A DNA stretch of 64,000 nt from Congeria kusceri (lineage: Eukaryota > Mollusca > Bivalvia > Myida > Dreissenidae): NCBI GenBank assembly GCA_027627225.1, contig CM051036.1:34553426-34617425 (forward strand), given 5' to 3'. Numbering within the stretch: position 1 is the first letter of the stretch; the number at the start of each line of letters is the position of its first letter. The position numbers and the translations under genes were made by a program. Under the pieces are notes generated by a model that was not told where the DNA came from, did no database searches, and saw only the letters and a list, made by a program, of their open reading frames with translations. Shown here piece after piece: positions 23,141 through 35,072 of the stretch.

Positions 23141-24300
23141 TACTACTTTTCGTACATCTAGTAGACAGCTGTAACCAGTGTTCAGATATGTGTGTATAAT
23201 TACAGTTTGCATTGTCTTTGTTGTATTTAATGCATTTATTTTGTTATTTATAATACAACAAAATAAATAACATTGATAAAAACAACAATTAAATTTATTT
23301 CATCATCTAAATGTGTGAATAAACTGGGTCCTATAGGTGTAGTTTTTTCAATGACTTCTGTGAGTGTCATCCCAGTGGCATTTTCTAAAAAAAAATGCAG
23401 TAGTGCGCCACATTAATCCGTGTCCACAATGTTCTATCTATCTACCTTCAATTAAGTCAACCCCCTTTCGAGGACTTCGACTCTGCGAAGTCAACCAACA
23501 GTTTGTTAGATTTAAATAAAATACCGATTGTTAAAAAGGCTTTATAATAACGCTGGAGTATAGCACGTGCTAACTAATCCGTGCATGGAATGATGTTATT
23601 GTTTACGAAGAACGAAATAAAACTAGCAAACATGCATTTAGTGCTAAACACGCTGTACATAAATACGAGCTTTTAAACTATAGTTATGGAGCAAAAATAA
23701 TATAATCGCTCATTTATATAATACAAATCAGAGACAAGCCAATGGGCACACCATTCAATTCATTTTTATGCCGGAAAAAAACGTGTCAGAAAAATACTCA
23801 CTAAACAATATAATATAAAATTGTGCGAGTCTGAAATACGTCTATATATACTAGAATTTCCTCGTGTTCTTCCGCAGGGAAGTATAATTGTAACATCATA
23901 CATATCATTATAACACTTTCATTAAATATTTAAGAAAAGTGTTATAATGAATTTATGATGTTATATACAAGTAGTTTTTTATGTGTTATAACGCGTGCTT
24001 TAGATTACGCACGTACTTCTTTGGAACTCTTTCTAATTAGGCTTACGGTTGTCACAGTATCATTTACTATGTACAATGTTGATTTTCGTAACAACTGTTT
24101 TGTGCATAGTAGCTTTGCCGTTTTAACAATAATCTGTAAACTTTTGAAAACACATTTGAAACTAAGTACGGTGTTAGTGAAATAAACCAATGTTTCACTG
24201 CGGTAATTCACCAGTACTGACGTTAACGATACTATATTTCATACAGAGAACATTAAAAACACCGTAGGCCGACATGTATTTCATAATTATCAATTGTTTG
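23141..24300. other. No gene; hairpin near the 3' end of the GMC gene
   Basis: AT-rich. The arms 23891-23919 (TAACATCATA...) and 23936-23963 form an imperfect hairpin of about 28 bp with a 16-nt loop. No coding signature. Confidence 0.5.
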
Positions 24301-24305
24301 TTCAA

Positions 24306-26093
24306 TTACAGTTTTCTTTTCAAGTGCTCAACAGTATTCTTGCCACGAATCATATCAGCGGCCTTTTCACCGATCATCATAACAGGAGCGTTTGTATTGC
24401 CGGAAATGACGTTCGGCATAATAGAAGCGTCGGCCACTCTCAGCCCTTTGATTCCCCTTACGCGTAACTGAGGGTCGACCACAGCGGTATGATCGTCACT
24501 GCGTCCCATTTTGCATGTGCCGGCTGGATGGTAGACTGTGTACGCCAGGTGGCGCACGATGCACCTCCAGTAGTCGTCCGATTGGAATACATGACTCTTA
24601 CAGACGGAGAGTTTCATTTTCTCCACTGTTGCCCCAATCGTCTTCATAGATGGCGTGGACAGATACTTCTCCCAAAGTCGTATACCCCTGAGGTACGTAT
24701 CAACGTCTCGTTCGTCGGACAGGTAGCGGGGATCTATTACGGGGTGGTCGAAGGGGTCGGTCGTGCTTAGCTTAATGCTCCCCACGCTTCGAGGGTCAAG
24801 GAGGCTTATGACAGTGGAGAACCCCGGTGTGTTAGGGGGCGCAAAATATTCCCTGGCAATCTCTTCTTTGATGCAAAATGGGTTATCGGAAATATACATG
24901 CTGTACATCATGAACTGAATGTCAGCAGCGCAGTTTTCTTCAGACGTTTTGTATGTGCAGAAAAAGGAAGTGGCGTCAACGCCGGCGATAGATTTAATTC
25001 CGCTCCCAAACAGACGATACTGCAGGTCAGTCGTCCAGCTGTTGACCTTGTTTTTGGTCATGCCGATGTCGTCTGAAATTGACGTGAACATGTGTAGCAG
25101 CATGTGGTCCTGGAGGTTCTCCCCTACCGGCAGGTCCGCCTCTACCCGGATACCCAGAGCCTCCAAATGACTCCGGGGACCGATCCCAGATAACATCAAC
25201 AACTGCGGAGAATTTATGGCGCCAGCGGATACAATAACTTCCTTTCTGGCTTTTATGTAGTATTTTCTTCCATTTCGAATGACATACACACCCGTTGCAC
25301 GTTTATTTTGGATAGCTATTTTTGTCACGAAACTGTTGACGGCAATATGAATGTTTTTACGATCCTTGCAGGGTCCCAAAAACTCTAACGAAGAGCTGGA
25401 CCGAACCCCGTTGCGGATGTTCAGTTGCATGGGACTCCACCCCTGCTGAATCTCGCCGTTGTAATCTGTCAGGTTGTATCCCATTTCTTGTCCAGCTGTT
25501 AGAAACACGTCTGCGAGTGGCGTCACGCCGCCCGAACTTATTCCTATATATCCGCCGCTATTGTGATGCTTTGAGTTTTTCAATCCGTCAATCAGTATGT
25601 CCTCCGATTTCAAAAAGTAAGGCAGCACCTCCTCAAAACTCCACCCCTCGCAACCCATGTTAGCCCATTCATCATAGTCGTGAGGACTTCCGCGAGTGTA
25701 TTGCATAGAATTAAAAATACTAGATCCCCCAAGAACCCTTCCGCGTGGCCAATACGATCGATTGTCCACCATCCCAATATGGGACGTTTTTTGCGGTACC
25801 GTGTAATACTCCCAATCTGCTTCCGTTTTCTGCAGGTCATAGAAATGAATAGGGATATGATATGTGTCATTGACAGAGTCGTCTCCCCCGGCCTCTAGAA
25901 GTATGACGTAATTTCCGGGGTCCTCGGAGAGCCTCGAGGCGATGATGGCACCGGCTGTTCCGCCACCGACGACGACGTAATCATACTCGTCGTGTATATG
26001 TTGCGTGACGACGGATTTCCTCTGACGACCTGTGGTAATGACGTAGCAAACGACTGCAGCAAACGCGACAACAATCGCGCCTTGCATAAACAT
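24306..26093 (-). CDS. GMC-family FAD oxidoreductase (glucose/choline dehydrogenase-like)
   Basis: A flavoenzyme that oxidises an alcohol group with FAD; the substrate cannot be told from sequence. 595 residues, the usual size of animal glucose dehydrogenase (FAD, quinone)-like proteins. An N-terminal hydrophobic segment (about 4-21) is a signal anchor or signal peptide. Rossmann motif GGGTAG at 43-48, E67 at the end of the second strand, GMC signature 1 around GRVLGGSSIFN (118-128), signature 2 GAINSPQLLMLSGIG (291-305), catalytic H522 in HPAGT and partner N568 in SGNTNAP. All key residues are present and there are no internal stops. The whole reading frame lies in one exon. A strong acceptor (AG at 26112-26111 after a pyrimidine tract) 17 nt upstream of the ATG implies a non-coding 5' exon. 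The closest named alternative is choline dehydrogenase, which is less likely given the N-terminal membrane segment. Confidence 0.95.
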   Translation of the reverse strand: MFMQGAIVVAFAAVVCYVITTGRQRKSVVTQHIHDEYDYVVVGGGTAGAIIASRLSEDPGNYVILLEAGGDDSVNDTYHIPIHFYDLQKTEADWEYYTVPQKTSHIGMVDNRSYWPRGRVLGGSSIFNSMQYTRGSPHDYDEWANMGCEGWSFEEVLPYFLKSEDILIDGLKNSKHHNSGGYIGISSGGVTPLADVFLTAGQEMGYNLTDYNGEIQQGWSPMQLNIRNGVRSSSSLEFLGPCKDRKNIHIAVNSFVTKIAIQNKRATGVYVIRNGRKYYIKARKEVIVSAGAINSPQLLMLSGIGPRSHLEALGIRVEADLPVGENLQDHMLLHMFTSISDDIGMTKNKVNSWTTDLQYRLFGSGIKSIAGVDATSFFCTYKTSEENCAADIQFMMYSMYISDNPFCIKEEIAREYFAPPNTPGFSTVISLLDPRSVGSIKLSTTDPFDHPVIDPRYLSDERDVDTYLRGIRLWEKYLSTPSMKTIGATVEKMKLSVCKSHVFQSDDYWRCIVRHLAYTVYHPAGTCKMGRSDDHTAVVDPQLRVRGIKGLRVADASIMPNVISGNTNAPVMMIGEKAADMIRGKNTVEHLKRKL

Positions 26094-26250
26094 GGTCTGG
26101 CGTCGGGTTGCTGAAAAATAAAGATAACAGACTGTTTTCTACTGAAAATGGGATGGAGTGGAAAGAGTATAATTGGTATATTTTCAAGTATATTTATAGA
26201 AATGTACGACGAGTAAGTCATACATGCATTAATGTTAACTCGACCAGTAT

Positions 26251-26556
26251 AATTCATCATTATAGTGTGCCCCACCACGCGTGGCAATTGAATAAACTCC
26301 AAAACAACCGTGAAAAATAATAGTACCACGTACTATCAACTGCAAAACCGTAAAAGTCACTTATATAACCGAACTACGTTCGATAAATCTCTCAATTCAC
26401 GATTTAAATATCGATAATAATCGAAAACAAAACTTGTTTTCTGCAACAACGTTTCATTGACCGGAAACGCAAGCACACTGACTGGGCATGCGCAGTACAC
26501 ATCTCATTTAATACCGTAGTTATTCTAATAAGCGTAATAAAATTCATCATTATAGT
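26251..26556. promoter_or_regulatory. Two copies of a 16-bp motif upstream of the GMC gene
   Basis: AATTCATCATTATAGT occurs at 26251-26266 and 26541-26556 in the same orientation, 290 bp apart, within the region expected to contain the GMC 5' exon or promoter. No known factor site is recognised, and it may be a chance or transposon-derived repeat. Confidence 0.3.
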
Positions 26557-29040
26557 ACGGCATACGGCATTCATGGTAAAGCGCAGGTCTTCACAATTCC
26601 TTATGCGAAATAGCAAACAATTGATACATGCACTGCTTGACAACGGGTTTTGTTTGCAATGTTGTTATTTTTTATACGAATATTACATCCGTTTGGTCAA
26701 TGCATTAATAAAAGGTCCCATGAGAAAACAAAGTCCCAGTATCAAGAATGCAAGATACTGACACAGACTGTTATTAGTTTTATTGCACAAAATGGGCACG
26801 TTTGATTAAGTCGTGCAGAATTTAACACTGCCAGATGTAGAAGGCCAAAGTATTTATTCACAACCAGGATGATTGTTGCGATGCTCAATACCATACAGGG
26901 GCGGCTCACGGATTCCTGGTTAGGGGGGGGGGGCGTAAACTTTTGATCGTGCAGTTATAACCCCTTTTTGTTGTCTTTGGGTCTGCAGCGATCAGCTACA
27001 GATACGTATTAAACATATATGATAAATCTTTGCACATCACCATAATCATCATCATCATCGCCATTATCATCAAAAGCACTTTGTTCAAAAGTCACTTCAT
27101 TAATTGTTTTGAAATGTGCTATGCACTGTGTGTGTTTGTTTTTTTCGTCGAACCGAACAGACGAACATGTTTATTACACGAAATAGTGTGCAAGAACTCG
27201 TATAATTGCGCTGTGAAATAATACGGCTATTGATGCCGACGTAGTGTCAGTTTTTGCTGACATATGGTGTCGGAAAAATATGTAATCGTCATGGATTGGA
27301 GCCAGGAATTGTGGTCACCCCTCTACTTAATCACTTGATATTTGTTTATGAATGAATAAATACAATATGAAATTTGGTGGGATTGCTAATGGAACATGGA
27401 CAAAAATGTTTGTCGATTTAGATTTTGGGGAACTAAACTATTTATTGAAATAAACTATTTAAACTCGAATGAAGTCATTGATTTGACTTGAATTTCGACT
27501 TTAAATCATATTTATTCGAAACGTATACATGTCTTTTATGTGGTATCCTGTGCCAACGGTGTATTGCATCTGATATCTTTATATAACATATGAATTCAAA
27601 CAATAAAACAATATAACAACCAAATAAAGGTATATATACCCACTGTATACAGTTTATGGTGTTCGATGAACTTTGGCGCCGGCACTATATTCTGTGTACT
27701 TAAGAAATCGCAGGGGGCGAAGAAGCTTGGGTATGTTTTACTGAAATTGATGAGTATCTTTTATAAAATTGAGCGAGCGAAGCGAGCGAATACAAATTCT
27801 GCATATTTAGTGCCCTTGAATTGTGTTCTAATATTTACAGACATAATTTTCTGTAACGAGCGTTTTTATCACAAAATGATAGAGGATATATATAACCACA
27901 TCACATAAACCTATTTTAATATTGTCAGACAACTAATCGACATACCTGAAAACTGCGAGTTTGCAATGCCTTATAATTAAGCTCGTGTCTTCCAATCAGT
28001 TCCACGTATATGCAGAAACCCCATATGGAGTCTGTTATCTCTTAACTGTCACGGTCGTTTGATTTCAAGGTCACCAAATAACATTTAAAGGCGCTACAGA
28101 CATTGATAATACTTTTAATATTACTCCTCGTAGTTGTACTAGTTAATTTACTCAAGCAGTAGAAACAAAAAGTCTTTATAGTGCATAGTACGAATAAGTA
28201 AAACACTCCGGAACTGATTGTGGAATAACTTCCGGGAACTCTGGGAGCGGAATAATTATTTTAAAGTGTTCACTGCGTGCGTTTCCGATACGTTTGGAGG
28301 GGGGGGGTTGCAAGAAGGGTTTCCGGTCGGTACACGAGTTACACGAGAACACCTGGGCGAGCATGTAGAACAACTCCAGTTTTTGCGGTACATGTAGATG
28401 TCAAAATAAATGTGAACTGAACGTATGTTCTATTTAGCGTATAACACGAATATAGAGCTATAATTGCAGTTGTCTAAGGTCTAAGGGTCGCGCTTAGTTG
28501 CAACATCATTAGTGAAAACTTCAGTAAATTTCTTAAGTGAAGTCCTAAAATTCCTTAAGTCTTTGGCTGGTTCATTTAAAGTTTATTTTGTCTTGGCTTT
28601 GCTCTGCTAAATAATCAACAGATGCTTGTTATTTTACCATATTTCAGCCATAAAATATTAATTTTAACAAGGACATTTTTTATTTGAAATTTTCACTTTA
28701 GTATGACTTAAGTTAAGATTTTCCTTAGGAGCATTGTGGATATGGCCCCTGGAACTGCGACTTTGAACAATCTCCAGCTTAGTCTTAACTTAAACTATTG
28801 ACCAATAGAAAATGTTGTTACATAACAGCTTTGAACTTTATGGCTAATATTTTAAGTAAAGACCCAGTTTGATATCGAGAACTGCTGTAGTCGTTGGACC
28901 AGGTTTTCTTCGACGTTACTTACGGGAACCGGATTGTGCACTCAAGCGCGACTAATTGCAGACACACGCAACTCATTGGACCCTAAAAGAATTAATTGTT
29001 TGTTATTCTAGCTCAGAGTTTCTTTAAAAAAAGCACCTCT
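26557..29040. other. No gene recognised
   Basis: Mixed AT-rich sequence with G-runs at 26927-26936 and about 28299-28308, and a GAGCGAGCGAAGCGAGCG short palindromic run near 27770. The open frames lack domain signatures. Confidence 0.5.
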
Positions 29041-29388
29041 GGCCCTTTGTTCACAAAACAAATTGAGCCTGATTTTCAGGTTAAATATGAACTTGAGCCA
29101 AATATTTGAGGTTCAAGCTCAAAAAATGTCGTTCACTTAAAATCTGGATAAAATTTAATCTGAGGTCAAATATATATTACTAATGATTATTGACTCCTAA
29201 CAGTTTACATTTTCCCTCTGATTTGCAGATTTTAATCGAAACGGAACAAAAATTCATGTTATTTTATTTAGAAGAAAGGTTATTAAACAAATAAAATGTT
29301 GTTCAGATTCCGCTCATTTGAGCTAGAAGATCAAGATCTGCTAAGATTGATCTTGATCCTAGACTTAATTGTGAACATGGGACCTGAC
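29041..29388. mobile_element. Possible MITE
   Basis: The left end CCCTTTGTTCACAAAACAAA and the complement of the right end (TCCCATGTTCACAATTAAG) share an imperfect TGTTCACAA terminal repeat around AT-rich non-coding DNA. Single copy; tentative. Confidence 0.4.
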
Positions 29389-29732
29389 GTTAACGTCAAC
29401 GTCTGTTATTGCTGCAACGACATTACCTGGGCGAGATGCTCCGAAGTGCTATAAATAAAAACATTTCGTGGGGAAATAGTGTGTGCATTAATTAAAAAGC
29501 TAGAAACACGAAACTTGGCCGTTTGGGGCGCGCCTCCCAACTGGCTTCGTCGACGTTATAATTGACGTTAGTCAATTAGGGCTTGAGGCTCTAATGAGCC
29601 CGTAGTGGTATTTTCTGGAATTGGGCCAAAATGATGCGGCCCATCGAGCTCTACGTACTGCCAAATACGCAAACGCCCCAACATAAACTTGATAAAACAT
29701 CCACGATATCTTAGAGTTCAGATGGGTCAAAT

Positions 29733-30175
29733 TGGCCACCCTGGAAGGCCACAGGGGCAGGCTACACCTAATGCTGCTTCGGTGCGGAAGAACATGTAAA
29801 TAAAGTTCGAACAACAACAACAAGAGTAGCACGACCGGCCTAGTCGAAAGCGAACAATTACAAACCGGATGCGTCAGCGTCAGCCGGGCCGGGAACCAGT
29901 GCGCTTCCTGTCCTTAAATGCCATCTTCGGGTTGTCCGCAATAAAAGTGACGTATAGGGTAATTTCTTGAAAAACAACAACACGGGAAGTAAATCTGGGT
30001 TTCCCAACCGCCTTCAAATGACGAATTTGCAAATAAAAGCCTATTGAACTGTATTGGAAATATGATCCCCAAATCGTGATTCTACAGTACTCATTGTATT
30101 GAAATTTATAACAATGCTGATCTAAACGATCCGATTTCTGTAAGTACGAAATAGTGTGCGTAGCTTGGGTATATG
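29733..30175. repeat. Dispersed repeat B, copy 1
   Basis: About 430 bp matching 43633-44065 in the same orientation. Landmarks: AACAACAACAACA, AGCACGACCGGCCT, GAACAATTACAAAC, TCCCCAAATCGTGATTCTAC and CAATGCTGATCTAAACG. GC-richer than its surroundings. No coding signature. Confidence 0.8.
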
Positions 30176-30929
30176 GTACACTGTATAAATGTGAAATGTT
30201 CCTAGATATTTTAAAGGGACATGTTCACTATTTGGCAAATTGACAAGTTTCATTTTTTGTCCTAGATCCCAAAAAGAAAAATACATTATATATAAACAAG
30301 CGAAATGACACAACTGACAAGGCGCAGACCGCATTTTGTTGGTTTTTTCGTTTCAAAGAGATTGTATTTAGCGCTATCAGTACCCGAAATGTCCAATGGC
30401 TACTTATAGTTTGGAAAGTAATTCAGAATGAGGTATATTGTCACGTTTTCTGGAGAAAAAAATAAAAATAAAAAAATTAAAGTCTACTTTTTATTTCTTA
30501 ACGCCATCCGTCCAGTATATAAATAGAAAAACACTAACTTTATAAACAAAATTTGATCAGTAAAAGTCAATAACAACAGCACATTCTTTGGCAATGTTCT
30601 TCGTTTATTCAAACATTACAGCTTAAAGGCCGTCGGAAAATTACCTACGCCATGTTATTTAGACAAAAGTTTGTCTTGTTTAAACCGTGCTGGTTTATAT
30701 AACAGACATTTGGATCAAACGTAAGTATTAATTTTTTTATTATTCTATATTTTTTCTTATTTTTGTCATATTCATCCATAGAAACAGCAGACATTGTTTT
30801 GTAGATTTATAGGTAAGATTTATCATTTGGTTTTATACCTAAACCTTTCATAACACAGCCCACGAACGACAGATTGGAATCCTCCTCCCCGGAGAAAGTC
30901 TTAAACTGTATTCATTAATATAATATAAT

Positions 30930-31008
30930 GATTAAAAAAAAAAAAAAAATCAAAAAAAAAAAATTATAATAATAAAAGTAGTGGAGTAGATAATAATAAT
31001 AAAAGTAG

Positions 31009-31047
<39 letters not shown>

Positions 31048-31048
31048 A

Positions 31049-31107
<59 letters not shown>

Positions 31108-31125
31108 ATAGTATTAGTAGTAGTG
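30930..31125. repeat. Poly-A, TAA and TAG microsatellites
   Basis: A-rich tract, then (TAATAA)n and more than 15 TAG/AGT triplets in a row (about 31048-31110). Simple-sequence DNA with no gene evidence. Confidence 0.9.
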
Positions 31126-31464
31126 TTGTAGTGTTGTGTTTCTTTCTTCCAAATAAGCCATTAAGAATTGACAGTCAATATAAAATGTATATTTGTCTAG
31201 AGCTAACTGTTCAGTGCCATGAATTATAAACATAATACTACGAGTCGTATAATAGGACTCATTTGAAAAAAGCAACAATCGTAATGTGTATTCCTTTAAA
31301 TCCGTTTATAGCCAGGAATCTGTACTACGTGTACTTCCTTTCTTATAAACATCGGACAAGTACTATATTTTTAATAATAGTTTTTTGTTTTTTTTTGTTA
31401 CTGAATATTTGAACGTTAATCTTATTTGTATTACATTAACTTTCAAATTATTTCTGAGGTACAG

Positions 31465-32499
31465 ATGTTGACCGTCAGCAGAACACTTGTTTTTGCCTGC
31501 CTCATCATACCAGGTAAATAGCAAACACTCGCCGACGTTGCATATTATGATTGGCTTTCTAAATATCATTTAAAAACATTTACTCCGCCTTTCCGTCCGC
31601 CCATCATCATCATCATCCATTCATCCATCCTTCCATTGATCCAAATCCATCAAAATCCACTCAAATTTTAACATGTATTTGTTTATCATCATCAGCATCA
31701 GCATCATCATCACATTGAAATGTCGTCATAATGTATTTAAGGCATGTGTGGCAGAGGAGGCGGTTACCATCACGGCGGTTACACTGCCACTGCTGCTCCA
31801 GGGTAAGATCCGTGTTTGACGTGGAATAAATATGTGGAATTTTCATTCAAACATAAATATCAACCTAACGATCTGCAAGTTTTGCGTTAAAAGAAACCCA
31901 CATCATATTAACAATAGTTATTTTCAACTATAAAGCCAACAAAATGGCTGACGGTCTTCTGATTGTCGGAACGAAACGCTGTTGATTTTCCAAGAATCAT
32001 CAGTTTATACTTTCACCTACTTTATACTTACTAAAAAAGTAGAGGGAAATGAATGACATGAAATGAAATGAATGATCGAGACAACTGGAAAAAAAAATCA
32101 CTAAAATGTTTAGTTAAATTTTCTTTAAGGTTGCAGTTAACAAATCGCTTTCCTTTCAGCCAGGAGACGGGGCTATCTAGCGGCGCCATTGCAGGCATCG
32201 TTTTCGGCGTACTAGCTTTGCTAGGAATAGGCGGAGTATCACTGTACTGCAAATGTAAAACTACAAAGTCTAACAAGATCCAAGACAACACGGTCAACTA
32301 CAAGAGCAACAATAACAACCGGACCTACCACAACAATACTACCTATAATAGTTACTACGGCGGGGGCCAAAGGCATCAGCCTAGGAATACGACTTTTTCC
32401 GGGTATAATACAGAGCCGAACCCCGGGACCCCGCTGCCCCCGGTGGAACCTCCGCCCTACACTGCGTCCCCGCCCCCAAGCTACCATTCTAGGTATTAA
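31465..32499 (+). CDS. Small CYYR1/Shisa-like single-pass membrane protein (3 exons)
   Basis: Predicted type I membrane adaptor-like protein of 149 residues; no enzymatic role is expected. Coding exons 31465-31513, 31742-31802 and 32160-32499 have GT-AG junctions and matching phases (49+61+340 = 450 nt). Exon 1 encodes a short signal peptide (VFACLII core). Exon 2 gives a very short Gly/Tyr/His-rich ectodomain. Exon 3 gives the membrane segment GAIAGIVFGVLALLGIGG (about 45-66), which closely resembles the transmembrane segment of CYYR1. A juxtamembrane CKC, an Asn/Tyr-rich tail, and PPPY (134-137) and PPPSY (141-145) motifs follow; PPxY motifs bind WW domains of Nedd4-type ligases (known). 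The cysteine-rich ectodomain of CYYR1 is absent. The gene model is inferred from splice consensus without transcripts; another exon is possible. Confidence 0.7.
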
Positions 32500-34100
32500 A
32501 AACATACATTATACTTACAAAATGGTGATTTTGATTGTACGTAAAACATGTTTTGTCCAAATTTGTGCATGACTTCAGAAGGAAATGGCCGACCATCAGG
32601 AATCAGCTGGAAAATGTAGCATTAACTGAAAGTGTAAGATATGTGATTTTCATGCCTTTGTGTTGTAGACTCACGTTTGTTTTTTGTACTATGTATGTTC
32701 TTATTTTAGAATGTTGCTTTCATTCACGTATGACGTCGCGTCAGATGTTGGTGTAAATATGAAAAAAAACGCTCTACCTCATATGCTGTTCGCTAAAGCA
32801 GCCGTTTTTTTTCATCGCATAGAAACAATATTGATATCACCAGAAAGAAAAAACCTTGCAATTTCTTAGTAGTCATCTTTTAATGTAGGAAATTAATATT
32901 TTTAAGGGTTTTCTTGTGGCGGAAAAACGTCGGTTAACGTTTACTCGACGCACAGGTGAGATGTAACATAACACGCGTGTTTGGTGAACTTAAATTGTCA
33001 TTTTCGCCTATATATAAATATTTTCATCACAGAAAATACTTTAAGCAAATGAACGTCACTTCCAAAATATGATATAGAATTTACAACATTGAAGTCGCTG
33101 AAGAGGTATATAAAATGTTATTATGGATATCTTTGTTAAACAAATTTAATTTTATTTTCATTTGAACATCTTTTTGTTTGATTCTCATTTATTATTAAAC
33201 GTGTGCAGGTAATATATCACTTTTTGGCAAGATCAAAAGTTCATTTACCTATATTTCGTTCTATGTCTATGTCAATTTAATTGAGTATCGGCAAAAACGA
33301 TATATTTTCATTAAATAAAGTCTAGCCACGATGTAACATTTGCGAAGAACGTCATTAAACGTATACGCCTGCATTTTATGAATTAGTTTTATGAATATAC
33401 GTTTACGTTTACCGAATTAATATATTTAACAAACAATTTACTAGTTCAAAACGTTGAGATTATGAAACTATTATTGTTTGTTGTTTTAGGTTCTACTGTA
33501 ATGCTTAAACAAAGCAAAATCTAAATCTAGCCGTTTTGTAACACTTCACGTCACATATTAATTAACGTTATTGTACATTTGTGCAAATATAAATTAGCGT
33601 GTATCTAGATTGCGTACTGCATGGTTTTGTTTACTTTTAGCAAAACATCAGAAAAATAACCTCATGTTTTAATGTTTTTGAGTCCAATAAAAACGTGTAT
33701 AATGGTATATTGCACCTTTCAACTGATCTTTAGTACTAATACATATATATCTTATGTTATGACTAAATGGATATGCTTAAAAGTCAGTATTTTGACTAAA
33801 ATTGTGACATACAGAAAATGCATTTGTTTATTTTTATTTTACAAACTTGACAAAGATTATTACGATATTATTTAATTTGTAATTGTCATTTTAAAAAGTG
33901 GCTGAAGTTACGACGGGCAGTTAACGAATTAATAAATGTGCCTTTTATTCATGTTATTGATTATTTGTACCCCATAAAATGATTATATGAAATAAATGGA
34001 AATAGATGTCAATAAAACATCTTAATTGATATAAGGAAACTGGTTGTAAATAAAAATAGCGGTTTCATAGGCAATGTTGAAATGAATAAATCTCCTTCAG
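32500..34100. other. No gene; AT-rich
   Basis: Downstream of the CYYR1-like gene; its 3' UTR probably lies in the first few hundred bases. No conserved coding or repeat recognised. Confidence 0.5.
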
Positions 34101-34106
34101 TACGTG

Positions 34107-34510
34107 TTTTTGTGAGTTGATATGTCATTGCAGGTTTTGTGAGTTGATATGTCATTGCAGGTTTTGTGAGTTGATATGTCTTTGCAGGTTTTGTGAGTTG
34201 ATATGTCTTTGCAGGTTTTGTGAGTTGATATGTCTTTGCAGGTTGTGTGAGTTGATATGTCTTTGCAGGTTTTGTGAGTTGATATGTCTTTGCAGGTTTT
34301 GTGAGTTGACATGTCTTTGCAGGTTTTGTGAGTTGATATGTCTTTGCAGGTTTTGTGAGTTGATATGTCATTGCAGGTTTTGTGAGTTGACATGTCTTTG
34401 CAGGTTTTGTGAGTTGACATGTCTTTGCAGGTTTTGTGAGTTGATATGTCTTTGCAGGTTTTGTGAGTTGATATGTCATTGCAGGTTTTGTGAGTTGATA
34501 TGTCTTTGCC
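34107..34510. repeat. 27-bp minisatellite, about 14-15 units
   Basis: Unit GTTTTGTGAGTTGATATGTC plus TTTGCAG, nearly identical across units. Most differences are CTTTG/CATTG or GATATG/GACATG. A period of 27 keeps frames open on both strands, producing long but repetitive open frames with no gene evidence. Confidence 0.93.
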
Positions 34511-35047
34511 GAGAATATGTTAACTATATACAGTTAAGTAGCTGAGATAACATGGCCGGTTTTTTCAGAATACTTATAAGCGAATGTGTTTTAAAATATT
34601 TGAGGATATTGTTTTCCATATTTAAACGAACACTCTTTTAAAAAGCACAAACTACGTCGGGTTAAAGGAGAAATTAAATTAACATCATGTTACACAAATT
34701 TATGCCAAAATCTGACACGACGTCGTATATGTTTATTGCATGTTAAAAATAACTTTCCGGCTACTTATTTTTAACACTAAACTACTATTAAGCTGTTAAC
34801 TAAGTAACTGTTCCAAATACAAAAATATTGAAATGCCTGAGTAAACATTTTGTTAATAATGAATACGTATATAATTGTAAACATAGATTCATGTATATTA
34901 TTGTAATATTATTTTAATGTAATGAATTTTCTTCAAATTGGAAAAAGTTACCTTATTTTTGTACAAATGGAAAATTGATGTTATAATTATTTATTATTAG
35001 AATCACATATCATTAATTAGATTTAATTTATTATGAAAAATTAACAA

Positions 35048-35072
35048 CCACACACACACACACACACACACT
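35048..35072. repeat. CA microsatellite
   Basis: About twelve CA repeats. Confidence 0.9.

Noticed and set aside
24489..25170. Plus-strand frames opposite the GMC oxidoreductase
   Set aside because: Shadows of the high-quality minus-strand coding sequence.
34009..34479. 156-residue minus-strand frame of repeated nine-residue units
   Set aside because: Artefact of the 27-bp minisatellite, with equivalent open frames on the other strand.
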